DNA of 64,000 nucleotides from Thermobacillus sp. ZCTH02-B1 (GTDB taxonomy: Bacteria; Bacillota; Bacilli; Paenibacillales; Paenibacillaceae), in contig NZ_LZRU01000015.1 of assembly GCF_002159085.1 (NCBI RefSeq), forward strand, positions 1 through 64,000. The letters run 5' to 3'. Numbering within the stretch: position 1 is the stretch's first letter; every line of letters starts with the position of its first letter. A model generated the notes under the pieces. The model searched no databases. It worked only from the letters and a program-made list of their open reading frames with translations, and had not been told where the DNA came from. The translations under genes and the position numbers were made by a program. Positions 34,542-43,409 of this stretch are shown in pieces.

Positions 34542-34628
34542 ATCAAAAAATTAAAAAATATTAAATAGCGAACATTCCGATCCTTCATCCCTTCACCATC
34601 GTGAACATCCATTCTGGAGGCGAGGGCG

Positions 34629-35933
34629 GTGCCTTCGAAACGGTTTCCGCGCTGGGACACCTCAACGTTTCCGGTGGAGCTCAAGGTCATGATCGAGCTG
34701 CTGAGCGACAAGCGCACGCCGTGCGTCTGCCCGGATCCGAATCCGTCCGACGGGTTCGACTGGCGCAAATTCGCGGAGCTGGCGGTCCACCACCGGGTCC
34801 ATCCTTTCATCCTGCGGCGGCTCCGGCTGGGCTGGCCGACGGACATGCCGCAGGCCGTGCTGAACCGGCTGGAAGCGCAATGCCGGAACAACACGATCCG
34901 GATGCTGCAACTGACCGCCGAGACGGGTCGCCTCGCCGGCCTTTTCCGCGAGCGAAACATCCGCATGCTGGTGCTGAAGGGGCCGGCGCTGTCGCTCGAC
35001 CTGTACGGCGACCCGGCGCTCCGTCCATCGGGCGACGTCGATCTGCTCGTGCCGTTCGCCGACATCGGGGAGGCGGACCGGCTGCTCCGGAACCAGGGAT
35101 ACGTGAAGGACGACTACATCCGCACGGTGCTCGGCGACTGGCGTTGGCGCCACCATCACTATGCCTTCTTCCATCCGCAGACCGGAGCGAAAATCGAGCT
35201 TCACTGGAGGATGCATCCCTGGCCCGCGCGGGAACCGGCCTTTGACATGCTGTGGGAGCGTCGGCGGACGATGATGATCGGCGGGCGGCCCGTCGAACTG
35301 CCCGGGCTCGAGGACATGTTCCTGTATCTCGCATCGCACGGCGCCCGCCACGGCTGGTCCCGTCTACGCTGGCTGCTCGACATCGACCGCCTTGCACGCC
35401 AGCCGCTCCGCTGGGAGCGGGTCGACGACGAGGCCCGGCGCCACGAATGCGCGCACCTCTGCGGGCAGGCGCTCCGGCTTGCGGCGGGCCTGCTCGGCAC
35501 GCCGACCCCGGCCGGCGCGGCGCGAATGGCCGAACATCCGCGGGCGCATGAACTTGCGGAAGCGGCGCTGTTCTATATCGGCCGCGTCATCAACCTGCAC
35601 AGCCCGCCGCTGCCGCCGGAGGTGGCGCGCTACCACAGCCGCCACCTGCTTCGCCTGATGACGCCGCGGCAGCGCATCCTGTTCCGGCTGAGCTGGCTGC
35701 ACCCGTACCACGCGGACGCCGAGTCGCTGCCGCTGCCGAAAAACCTGCATTTCCTGTACTTCCCGCTCAGGCCGGTCATCTGGGCATGCAGGAAAGCTCA
35801 CAGGCCGGTCATCCGGGCATGGCGGATGGTTCACAGGCCGGTCATCCGGGCGGGACGGAAGATGCTGGGCCCGGTCATCCGGGTGCGGCGAAAATCGCGG
35901 GTCCCCGCCCGGCCGGGAGGCGGACCGGCGTGA
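34629..35933 (+). CDS. Nucleotidyltransferase family protein (NTP_transf_5 type)
   Basis: A 434-residue soluble protein. The catalytic region (about 105-150) has MLVLKGPALSLDLYGDPALRPSGDVDLLV, where GDVDLL carries the metal-binding acids of this nucleotidyltransferase family. Relatives often accompany lasso-peptide clusters, and this gene shares its promoter type with the lasso operon, though it lies 12 kb away and heads a glycosyltransferase operon. The substrate is unknown. The C-terminal 45 residues repeat HRPVIRAWRM-like 11-residue units encoded by 33-bp DNA repeats. GTG 34629 has GGAGG 9 bases upstream; ATG 34689 is a weaker alternative. Confidence 0.78.
   Translation: MPSKRFPRWDTSTFPVELKVMIELLSDKRTPCVCPDPNPSDGFDWRKFAELAVHHRVHPFILRRLRLGWPTDMPQAVLNRLEAQCRNNTIRMLQLTAETGRLAGLFRERNIRMLVLKGPALSLDLYGDPALRPSGDVDLLVPFADIGEADRLLRNQGYVKDDYIRTVLGDWRWRHHHYAFFHPQTGAKIELHWRMHPWPAREPAFDMLWERRRTMMIGGRPVELPGLEDMFLYLASHGARHGWSRLRWLLDIDRLARQPLRWERVDDEARRHECAHLCGQALRLAAGLLGTPTPAGAARMAEHPRAHELAEAALFYIGRVINLHSPPLPPEVARYHSRHLLRLMTPRQRILFRLSWLHPYHADAESLPLPKNLHFLYFPLRPVIWACRKAHRPVIRAWRMVHRPVIRAGRKMLGPVIRVRRKSRVPARPGGGPA
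35768..35899 (+). repeat. Four 33-bp tandem repeats at the end of the nucleotidyltransferase gene
   Basis: Units begin CAGGCCGGTCATCTGGGC, with the later copies reading CCGGTCATCCGGG, at 35768, 35801, 35834 and 35867. In frame they encode 11-residue units around RPVIRA. They end 30 bases before the next start codon. Confidence 0.85.
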
Positions 35934-37162
35934 AGAAGCGGGTGCTCTTCACCCTGTACGACATGGAGATCGGCGGGATCGAGCGGAGCCTCGTCAACAT
36001 GCTGGAGCATTTCGACTATGACCGGTATGACGTCGACCTGCTCGTCTTCCGGCACACCGGCGAACTGCTGCCGCTCGTCACGGACCGGGTCCGCCTGCTT
36101 CCCGAGGAGCGCGGGCTCGCCGCCTACCGCAAATCGATCGCCGAATGCGTCCGGGACGGCCAGCTCGCCTCGGCGCTCGTCCGGCTGGCCTGCAAATACG
36201 GCGCGCGGCTCAAGGCGCTGCGCCATCCGGTGAACCGCGAGGACGCCGGCGCCGGCTACATCCAGATGCAGCTCGTCTCGAAGTACATGGCCCGCCTTCA
36301 GCGGAAGCGCCGTGAGCGGTACGACGCCGCGATCAGTTTCTCCTGGCCGCACGACTACACGGCGCGGAACGTGGAGGCGAACGTGAAGATCGCCTGGATC
36401 CACACGGACTACTCCTCGCTCTCCGTCGACCCCGGGATGGATCTGGAGATGTGGCGGTCGTTCGATTTCCTCGCCTCCGTCTCTCCCGCCTGCACGCGGG
36501 CGTTCCTGAGCCGCTATCCGGAGCTGGACGGGCGGGTCGTCGAGATCGAGAACATCACCTCGCCGTCGTTCGTGCGCGCCATGGCCGGAGACGGGACCCC
36601 GCCGCCCGAGATGGCGGACGATGCCGCAGATAGATCGGGCCGAAAGCCGTTCCGCATCGTCTCCGTCGGACGGCTGTCGTATGCGAAGGGGTTTGACCTG
36701 GCGGCCCGGGCGCTCCGGCTGTTGCACGACCGCGGTCACACGCATATCCGCTGGTACATCGTCGGCTTCGGCGGGCAGGAGGCGGAGCTCCGGGCGCTGA
36801 TCGCGGAGCTCGGGCTTCAGGACAGCTTCCGGCTTCTCGGCAAAAAGGCCAACCCGTACCCCTACATGAACGCCGCCGATCTGTACGTCCAGCCGTCGCG
36901 TTACGAAGGCAAGGCGGTCGTCGTCACCGAGGCGCAGATCCTCGGCAAGCCCGTGCTCGTCGCGGACTATCCGACCGCGGCGAGCCAGGTGACGGACGGT
37001 GTCGACGGCTACATCTGCCCGGGCGGCGCGGAGGGCCTCGCGGACGCGATCGAGCGGCTGGTGAAGCATCCGGAAGCGCTGGAGCGGGTCGCCGAAGGCG
37101 CCCGGCGGCGCGACTACGGCAACGCGGACGAGCTGAAGAAGCTGTATCACATGATTTCGTGA
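35930..37162 (+). CDS. Glycosyltransferase family 4
   Basis: A 410-residue GT-B enzyme starting KKRVLFTLYDMEIGGIERSL (2-21). Donor half: RIVSVGRLSYAKGFDLAARAL (about 238-258) and YVQPSRYEGKAVVVTEAQILGKPVLVADYPTAASQ (about 315-349). The EGKAVVVTEAQ pattern links it to the pair at 39404 and 40612, so the three may use the same sugar donor type. GTG 35930 overlaps the previous stop (GTGA), with GGGAGG 9 bases upstream. A longer in-frame reading from 35786 would include the repeats and is not supported. Confidence 0.9.
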   Translation: MKKRVLFTLYDMEIGGIERSLVNMLEHFDYDRYDVDLLVFRHTGELLPLVTDRVRLLPEERGLAAYRKSIAECVRDGQLASALVRLACKYGARLKALRHPVNREDAGAGYIQMQLVSKYMARLQRKRRERYDAAISFSWPHDYTARNVEANVKIAWIHTDYSSLSVDPGMDLEMWRSFDFLASVSPACTRAFLSRYPELDGRVVEIENITSPSFVRAMAGDGTPPPEMADDAADRSGRKPFRIVSVGRLSYAKGFDLAARALRLLHDRGHTHIRWYIVGFGGQEAELRALIAELGLQDSFRLLGKKANPYPYMNAADLYVQPSRYEGKAVVVTEAQILGKPVLVADYPTAASQVTDGVDGYICPGGAEGLADAIERLVKHPEALERVAEGARRRDYGNADELKKLYHMIS

Positions 37163-37175
37163 AGGTGGCCGGATC

Positions 37176-38198
37176 GTGGAAGTCAGTGTCATCGTGCCGG
37201 TGTACAACGCGGAAGCGCATCTCGAGCGCTGCATCGCTTCGCTCCGCGCGCAGACGCTGGAGGCGTGCGAGTTCATTTTCGTAAATGACGGATCGACGGA
37301 CGGCAGCCGGCGGATCCTCGAGCGGCACGCGGCGCTGGACGACCGGATCGTGCTGATCGACCAGCCGAACCGGGGCGTCAGCGCGGCCCGGAACGCCGGG
37401 CTCGACGCCGCCATCGGGCGGTTCGTCGGCTTCGTCGATGCGGACGACGAGGTCGCGCCGGAGTGGTTCGAGACGCTGCGGGAAGCGGCGGAGCGGCACG
37501 GGTGCGACGCGGTCATCGCGGAGTTCGCGGAGGGCGAAGCGGGCCGGACCGTATCCTTCCCGTTCCCGGCCGGTGTACGGCTTGACCGCGATTACATCCG
37601 CTCGCATCTGCTGCCCAATTTCGTGGAATCGGACCGCTGCAACGCGGTTTGGAACAAGCTGTACCGGATGAGCGCGGTCCGCCGCTCCGGCGCCCGGTTC
37701 CCGAACCGGGTGGCGCTCGGCGAAGACGGCTGGTTCAACATGCTGTTCTTCGCCGGGGCGGAATCGGCCGTCTACCTGAACTACTGCGGTTACCGGTACC
37801 GGGAAACGGAGGGCGGCGCGACCCGGCGCTGGCGCGACCGGGATTATTTCGCCCGGGCGCTGGAGGTGTACCATGCGGAGCTGCCGCCGATCTACGCGGA
37901 GCTGATGGACGAGCGGGAGCTCGAGATCCTGCGCTCGGCGAAGCTGATCCGCAGCGTGCTGGCCTACATCTACGTCTACTGCCGGCCGGCCGTCGGGCTT
38001 ACGCCCGCCGAACGGCTCAGGCGGCTGCGCCGGATGATCGACCATCGCGACGTCCGCCGGGCGCTGGAGGTGTACCGTGCCGCGTTCGGCGGCGGTTCGG
38101 GGCGCTACGAGCGGATCATGCTCGAACTCATGAGCCGGCGGTCGGCGCTCGGGGTGTACTGTGCCGCCACCTGGAGCCGGCTGCGGAACGGGGATTGA
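37176..38198 (+). CDS. Glycosyltransferase family 2
   Basis: A 340-residue GT-A enzyme: EVSVIVPVYNAEAHLERCIASL (2-23), FIFVNDGSTDGSRRIL (about 35-50), NRGVSAARNAGLDAA and FVDADDEVAPEWF (about 88-100) with the D-x-D site. The C-terminal half, including NRVALGEDGWFN (about 177-188), is the usual acceptor region of EpsH/EpsJ-type enzymes. GTG 37176 follows AAGGTGG by 8 bases. The gene lies 13 bases after the previous stop codon in the same operon. Confidence 0.92.
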   Translation: MEVSVIVPVYNAEAHLERCIASLRAQTLEACEFIFVNDGSTDGSRRILERHAALDDRIVLIDQPNRGVSAARNAGLDAAIGRFVGFVDADDEVAPEWFETLREAAERHGCDAVIAEFAEGEAGRTVSFPFPAGVRLDRDYIRSHLLPNFVESDRCNAVWNKLYRMSAVRRSGARFPNRVALGEDGWFNMLFFAGAESAVYLNYCGYRYRETEGGATRRWRDRDYFARALEVYHAELPPIYAELMDERELEILRSAKLIRSVLAYIYVYCRPAVGLTPAERLRRLRRMIDHRDVRRALEVYRAAFGGGSGRYERIMLELMSRRSALGVYCAATWSRLRNGD

Positions 38199-38233
38199 TC
38201 GTCCGAATCGACCGAGAACGGGAGGTGCCGATC

Positions 38234-39388
38234 GTGAAAGTTCTCATGTTCGCACACGCCGGAAGCATGAACCGGGGATGCGAGGCGATCGTCCGGTCGT
38301 CGGCCGCCCTCATCCAGTCGCGGATCCGCGGCGCGACGGTGCTGCTGGCGTCCGAGCGCCCGGAGACGGACCGCGGGCTGAACGTTTCGGCGGTGTACGA
38401 CGGTTCGGCGCGGACGCTGAAGCGCTTCTCGCCGGAGTGGATCGTGTCGTCCATCCGGTACAAGCTGACGGGTGACGAATCGTACGCGCTGGCCCGCATC
38501 CACCGCAACGTCATCCGGCGGATCCGGGAAGCGGACGTTTGCCTCTCGATCGGCGGCGACAACTATTGCTACGGCGAGCAGCCGGGCCTGTACGAAATCG
38601 ACCGCCGGGTGAAACAAATGGGCCGCAAACTCGTGCTCTGGTGCTGCTCCATCGGCGAGGAGGATCTGTCGGCGCGGAAAATGGAGGATCTCAAGCGGTT
38701 CGATCTCATCCTCGCGCGGGAGTCCGTGACGTACGACGTGCTGCGCGGCCGCGGCCTCGACAACGTCCGGCTCGTCGCCGACCCGGCGTTCACGCTGCCG
38801 GACATCCGGCTTCCGCTGCCGCCGGGCTGGAAGGAAGGCGACACGATCGGCGTCAACATGAGCCCGCTCGTCGCGGAGCGCAATCCCAGGGCCCTCGAGG
38901 CCGTGCGCGGACTCGTGCGCCACGTATTGGAGACGACGGAATCGGCGATCGCGCTCACGCCGCACGTCATCCAGCACGGGAACAGCGATCTCGACACGCT
39001 CCGGCCGCTGTACGAGGCATTCAGGGAAACGGGGCGGGTGCTGCTCCTGCCGGGCGATCTGAACGCGATGCAGCTGAAGGGATACATCGCGCGCATGCGC
39101 TTCTTCGTCGGCGCCCGGACGCACGCGACGATCGCCGCCTATTCGAGCGGCGTGCCGACGATCGTGCTCGGGTACAGCGTGAAATCGAAGGGCATCGCGC
39201 GCGATCTGTTCGGCCGGGAGCGGCTCGTGATCGATACCCGCGTCATGGCGAATCCCGCGGAGCTGATCGACGCGTTCGAGGAAATGGTCTCCGAAGAAGA
39301 GGCGCTGCGCGGCCGGCTCGCCGACACCCTCCCCCGCATCCGGTCGATGTCGCAGCGGGCCGCGGACTATCTCGCCGAATTGGCATAG
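38234..39388 (+). CDS. Polysaccharide pyruvyl transferase family protein
   Basis: A 384-residue GT-B-like enzyme of the CsaB/WcaK/EpsO group. MKVLMFAHAGSMNRGCEAIVRSS opens it (VKVL, 1-23), with ADVCLSIGGDNYCYG (about 100-114), LILARESVTYDVLRGRGL (about 157-174), TIGVNMSPL and FFVGARTHATIAAYSSGVPTIVLGYSVKSKGI (about 290-321), the typical R-x-H motif. It would transfer pyruvate from phosphoenolpyruvate to form a ketal on an EPS sugar, making the polymer acidic. GTG 38234 has GGGAGG 8 bases upstream; GTG 38225 is possible. Confidence 0.88.
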   Translation: MKVLMFAHAGSMNRGCEAIVRSSAALIQSRIRGATVLLASERPETDRGLNVSAVYDGSARTLKRFSPEWIVSSIRYKLTGDESYALARIHRNVIRRIREADVCLSIGGDNYCYGEQPGLYEIDRRVKQMGRKLVLWCCSIGEEDLSARKMEDLKRFDLILARESVTYDVLRGRGLDNVRLVADPAFTLPDIRLPLPPGWKEGDTIGVNMSPLVAERNPRALEAVRGLVRHVLETTESAIALTPHVIQHGNSDLDTLRPLYEAFRETGRVLLLPGDLNAMQLKGYIARMRFFVGARTHATIAAYSSGVPTIVLGYSVKSKGIARDLFGRERLVIDTRVMANPAELIDAFEEMVSEEEALRGRLADTLPRIRSMSQRAADYLAELA

Positions 39389-39403
39389 GGAGCGCGGCTC
39401 GAC

Positions 39404-40654
39404 GTGCGGAAGAAGAAGCTGCTGTTCATCATGCCGGGACTTGCCGCGGGCGGCGGGGAGAAGGCCCTCGTCAATCTGCTGGGGCAACTTGATTACGGTC
39501 GGTACGACGTCGATCTCTTTCTGCTCGATCACGGCGGGCTGTTCATGGATCTGTTGCCCCGGGAGGTGCGCCTCTTGCCCTTGCCCGCGCGCTACGAACG
39601 GTTCCGGCGGCCCGCCCTTCGCTCCGTGCTGGCGTCGCTCCGCGCGGGCGATCCGGAGCTGGCGTTCTGCCGCGTCCTGTATGCGGTGCGCAGCCGGATC
39701 GGGCGCACGGAAGCGGTGCGCGAGCAGTACGGCTGGCGATACCTGCGGCGCGCCCTCGCGTCCGCCGTCTCCGACCGTTACGACGCGGCGATCGGCTTCC
39801 TCGAGAAGACGTCGACCTACTTCTGCGTCGATCTGGTGCGGGCGGACCGGAAAATCGGGTGGATCCACATCGACTACGACCGGCTTGGCATGGACCCGGC
39901 GTTCGACGACCCGTATTTCGCGAAGCTGGACCACCTCGTGACGGTGTCGGAGGAATGCGCGGCGGTGCTGAAGACGCGTTTTCCCCGGCACCGGGAAAAG
40001 ATCCGCGTCATCCGCAACATCGTCTCGCCTGCGGTGGTCCGGCGGCTGGCGGAGGCGGAGACGGGCGACCTGTACGGACGCCGGGAAGGCGAGATGATCA
40101 TCGTGTCGGTCGGCCGGCTCCATCCGCAGAAGGGGTTCGACCTCGCGATCGACGCCTGCGCGCTTCTGGTGGAGCAGGGGCGGAAGGTGCGCTGGTTCGT
40201 GATCGGCGAGGGCGGCGAACGGGAACGGCTGGAGAAGCGGATCCGGGAGCGCGGGCTGGAAGGACGGTTCGTGCTGCTCGGGGTGAAGGCGAATCCGTAC
40301 CCGTACATGCGCCAGGCCGACATCTACGCGCAGCCTTCGCGGTTCGAGGGGAAGCCGATCGCGGTCGACGAGGCGAAAATGCTCGGGCTGCCGATTCTCG
40401 TCACCGATTACCCGACGGCGGGGAGTCAGATCGTGCATGAAAAGAACGGGCTGATCGCGGCGATGGAGCCGGAGGCGATCGCGGGCGGACTCATGCGGCT
40501 GATGGACGATCCGGCGCTCCGGGAGCAGCTGGTGCGGAATCTCGCGCTGGAACCGCTCGGCACCGAGGATGAGGTGCGCAAGTTCGACGCGCTGCTGGAA
40601 GGAGAATCGGAATGGACGGCCGGAAGCGGAAAACAAGCCTCTTGTTCGTCATGA
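39404..40654 (+). CDS. Glycosyltransferase family 4, first of a near-duplicate pair
   Basis: A 416-residue GT-B enzyme. KKLLFIMPGLAAGGGEKALVNLLG (about 4-27) begins the acceptor half. The donor half has IIVSVGRLHPQKGFDLAIDA (about 229-248) and YAQPSRFEGKPIAVDEAKMLGLPILVTDYPTAGSQ. From residue about 147 on, the protein and DNA are nearly identical to the next gene, whereas the first 145 residues differ clearly. It ends 43 bases inside the next gene. GTG 39404 is preceded by GGGAG at about 11 bases. Confidence 0.9.
   Translation: MRKKKLLFIMPGLAAGGGEKALVNLLGQLDYGRYDVDLFLLDHGGLFMDLLPREVRLLPLPARYERFRRPALRSVLASLRAGDPELAFCRVLYAVRSRIGRTEAVREQYGWRYLRRALASAVSDRYDAAIGFLEKTSTYFCVDLVRADRKIGWIHIDYDRLGMDPAFDDPYFAKLDHLVTVSEECAAVLKTRFPRHREKIRVIRNIVSPAVVRRLAEAETGDLYGRREGEMIIVSVGRLHPQKGFDLAIDACALLVEQGRKVRWFVIGEGGERERLEKRIRERGLEGRFVLLGVKANPYPYMRQADIYAQPSRFEGKPIAVDEAKMLGLPILVTDYPTAGSQIVHEKNGLIAAMEPEAIAGGLMRLMDDPALREQLVRNLALEPLGTEDEVRKFDALLEGESEWTAGSGKQASCSS
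39841..40594 (+). repeat. Direct duplication, copy 1 (donor half of glycosyltransferase)
   Basis: This 754-base block is nearly identical to 41058-41811 (constant offset 1217). Differences cluster at about 40318-40365 and 40486-40495. Confidence 0.9.
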
Positions 40655-42030
40655 ATCATCTGCACTGCGGCGGCGCGGAACGGGCGCTCGTCAGCCTGCT
40701 CGGCGTCCTCGATTACGGGCGGTACGAGGTCGATCTTCTGCTGTTCAAGCGGGAGGGGATGTTCCTCGCCAGCCTGCCGCCGGAGGTCCGGGTGCTGGAA
40801 GAGCCGGCCGCCTATCGGCTCTTCGACATGAAGATCGAACGGGCGCTGGGACGAGCGCTCCGGGCGGGCCGGCCCGACCATGCCCTCGCCCGCCTGATGG
40901 CGGGGGCGATCATCCGGACCGAGCCGGTGCCCGCGCGCAGCGACCAGCGGATCTGGCGGTACATGGCCTGGTGCCTGCCGTCTCCGGAGAAGCGGTACGA
41001 CTGCGCGATCGGCTTTCTCGAACGGGGGCCGATCTATTATGTGCTGGACAAGGTGCGGGCGGACCGGAAAATCGGCTGGATCCACACCGATTACGACCGG
41101 CACGGGATGGACCCGGCGTTCGACGACCCGTATTTCGCGAAGCTGGACCACCTCGTGACGGTGTCGGAGGAATGCGCGGCGGTGCTGAAGACGCGTTTTC
41201 CCCGGCACCGGGAAAAGATCCGCGTCATCCGCAACATCGTCTCGCCTGCGGCGGTCCGGCGGCTGGCGGAGGCGGAGACGGGCGACCTGTACGGACGCCG
41301 GGAAGGCGAGACGATCATCGTGTCGGTCGGCCGGCTCCATCCGCAGAAGGGGTTCGACCTCGCGATCGACGCCTGCGCGCTTCTGGTGGAGCAGGGGCGG
41401 AAGGTGCGCTGGTTCGTGATCGGCGAGGGGGACGAGCGGGAACGGCTGGAGAAGCGGATCCGGGAGCGCGGGCTGGAAGGACGGTTCGTGCTGCTCGGGG
41501 CGAAGGCGAATCCGTACCCGTACATGCGCCAGGCCGACCTTTATGTCCAGCCGTCCCGAACCGAGGGCCGGTCGATCGCGGTCGACGAGGCGAAAATGCT
41601 CGGGCTGCCGATTCTCGTCACCGATTACCCGACGGCGGGGAGTCAGATCGTGCATGAAAAGAACGGGCTGATCGCGGCGATGGAGCCGGAGGCGATCGCG
41701 GACGGGCTCATGCGGCTGATGGACGATCCGGCGCTCCGGGAGCAGCTGGTGCGGAATCTCGCGCTGGAACCGCTCGGCACCGAGGATGAGGTGCGCAAGT
41801 TCGACGCGCTGACCGGCGCGTTCGGAGGCGGTGAAGGGGACGGGCCGGCGGCGATCGCGGAGGCGGCCGGCGCCTTCGAAGCCGCGGGAACCGGCACAGC
41901 GGCGGGCGCGACCGGGCTGCCGGCGGCGGAGATCAAGCCGGCATCCGGCGAGCCGCCCGTTCCGGAGGGCGCGGCCGGTCCGTCCGGTTCCGGGGCGGCG
42001 GTGCTGACGGAGGGAAGCGGCGGACGATGA
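40612..42030 (+). CDS. Glycosyltransferase family 4, second of the pair, with disordered tail
   Basis: A 472-residue GT-B enzyme: KTSLLFVMNHLHCGGAERALVSLLG (about 6-30) opens it. Residues about 150-400 repeat the donor half of the previous gene, differing mainly at YVQPSRTEGRSIAVDEAK. The last 70 residues are a low-complexity Ala/Gly/Glu tail (DNA 41815-42027) absent from its twin. ATG 40612 has AAGGAG 7 bases upstream and lies inside the previous gene. Its stop overlaps the next start (ATGA). Same sugar donor but a different acceptor is the likely division of labour. Confidence 0.9.
   Translation: MDGRKRKTSLLFVMNHLHCGGAERALVSLLGVLDYGRYEVDLLLFKREGMFLASLPPEVRVLEEPAAYRLFDMKIERALGRALRAGRPDHALARLMAGAIIRTEPVPARSDQRIWRYMAWCLPSPEKRYDCAIGFLERGPIYYVLDKVRADRKIGWIHTDYDRHGMDPAFDDPYFAKLDHLVTVSEECAAVLKTRFPRHREKIRVIRNIVSPAAVRRLAEAETGDLYGRREGETIIVSVGRLHPQKGFDLAIDACALLVEQGRKVRWFVIGEGDERERLEKRIRERGLEGRFVLLGAKANPYPYMRQADLYVQPSRTEGRSIAVDEAKMLGLPILVTDYPTAGSQIVHEKNGLIAAMEPEAIADGLMRLMDDPALREQLVRNLALEPLGTEDEVRKFDALTGAFGGGEGDGPAAIAEAAGAFEAAGTGTAAGATGLPAAEIKPASGEPPVPEGAAGPSGSGAAVLTEGSGGR
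41058..41811 (+). repeat. Direct duplication, copy 2 (donor half of glycosyltransferase)
   Basis: Matches 39841-40594 nearly base for base at an offset of 1217, stopping exactly where the low-complexity tail begins. Confidence 0.9.
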
Positions 42031-43409
42031 ACGCGATCCTGTTCGGGACATCCTCGGCGATCGCGCTGGCGGCGCTGGCGTCGGCGGCGATCGATCTTGC
42101 GCCCGCGGCGTCCGCCTGGGCCGGGCGGATCGGCATCGGACGGTTCCCGGATGAAGCGGCCTGGCGGGAAGCGGCGGCGGAGCGCGCGGTGAAGTGGCTG
42201 ATCCGGACGCCGACGGTCCGCGTCACCGACCAGACGCGCCTGCTCTGGCTCGACATGCTGCGCGGCGAGTACAGGCGCGCGGCGATCCAGCACTGGCAGG
42301 AGGCGGCGCTCGTGCTCGGGCTGACCGAACTGGCGGGCATGGGCGCGGATGAGGAGCCGGCGGCAACCGGATCGGCGGCTGCGCGGTTCGGGCCGGCGGG
42401 CGCGGCGCCGCCGGAAACCGCGGCGGCGGCCCGGACCGCGAACCTTCGGACCGCGGAAGCCTTCGCGGCCCGTCTCCGCCCGCGCCTGCGCGCGGCGCTC
42501 GGACGCTTCCTCGACCGCAAGTTCGGCGAAGACGGCGCCTGGCGGGTGAAGCCGGGGCAGGTCGACGCGGCGATGCTCGCCTTCGCGGTGATGCGGTGCG
42601 GCATGGAGCCGGAGCGGTACCGGCGGGCGTACGACGAGACGGCCGAACTCGTGCTGCGCCATGTCGGCGACGACGGGCTGGTGCGCTACCGGCAGGGGGC
42701 GGTCGGCGGCTACCGCTACGTCGACACGATCGGGCTCGTGTGCCCGTTCCTCACCGCTTACGGCCTGGCTTACGGCCGGGAAGACTGCGTCGATCTCGCG
42801 ATCCGGCAGATCGAAGCGTACGAGCGGCGCGGGCTGCACCCGGAGATCGGGCTGCCGTACCACGCGTACGCCGCCTGCGACGGCCGGCCGCTCGGCCTGT
42901 GCGGCTGGGGCCGCGGGCTCGCCTGGTACGCGATCGGGCTCGCCGAGGTATGGCGGCTCCTGCCGGCATCCGAACGGCGCAAGGCGGAGATGGAGGCGCG
43001 CGTCGCGAAGCTCGCGCGGGCGGCCGCCCGGTTCCAGCAGGCCGACGGCAGCTGGCGGTGGACGGTGACCCGGCCCGAGACGCGGGCCGATTCGTCCGCC
43101 ACCGCCGCGCTGGCCTGGTTCCTGCTGCGGTCGGCGGCCGCCTCCGGCGCACCGGACGACGCGCGCGAGCGGGCGCTGCGGGCGCTCACGTACCTGCGCG
43201 GCGTGACGCGGCGCGGCGGCGCGGTCGACTTCGCGCAGGGCGACACGCGCGACATCGGCGTGTACGCGCAGCGGTTCGACGTGCTGCCGTTCGCGCAGGG
43301 CTTTGCCCTGCGCGCCGCGGCCGCCGCGGAGCAGGTGGAAGCGGCGGAGCGCGCGGATCCGGCGCCTGCGGAACCGATGCCCGCGGAACCGGCGGGGCGG
43401 CGCGCATGA
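42027..43409 (+). CDS. GH88/GH105-like glycoside hydrolase within the EPS operon
   Basis: A 460-residue protein with an (alpha/alpha)6-barrel pattern. GYRYVDTIGLVCPFLTAYGLAYG (about 231-253), PYHAYAACDGRPLGLCGWGRGLAWYAIGLAEVWRLLP (about 277-313) and FQQADGSWRWTVTRPETRADSSATAALAWFLL (about 336-367) resemble unsaturated rhamnogalacturonyl or glucuronyl hydrolases (YteR/YesR). The first 33 residues are hydrophobic and could be a signal peptide or anchor. An alanine-rich insertion occupies about 103-147. It may trim or edit the polymer. ATG 42027 overlaps the previous stop and has GGAGGG upstream. Confidence 0.75.
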   Translation: MNAILFGTSSAIALAALASAAIDLAPAASAWAGRIGIGRFPDEAAWREAAAERAVKWLIRTPTVRVTDQTRLLWLDMLRGEYRRAAIQHWQEAALVLGLTELAGMGADEEPAATGSAAARFGPAGAAPPETAAAARTANLRTAEAFAARLRPRLRAALGRFLDRKFGEDGAWRVKPGQVDAAMLAFAVMRCGMEPERYRRAYDETAELVLRHVGDDGLVRYRQGAVGGYRYVDTIGLVCPFLTAYGLAYGREDCVDLAIRQIEAYERRGLHPEIGLPYHAYAACDGRPLGLCGWGRGLAWYAIGLAEVWRLLPASERRKAEMEARVAKLARAAARFQQADGSWRWTVTRPETRADSSATAALAWFLLRSAAASGAPDDARERALRALTYLRGVTRRGGAVDFAQGDTRDIGVYAQRFDVLPFAQGFALRAAAAAEQVEAAERADPAPAEPMPAEPAGRRA

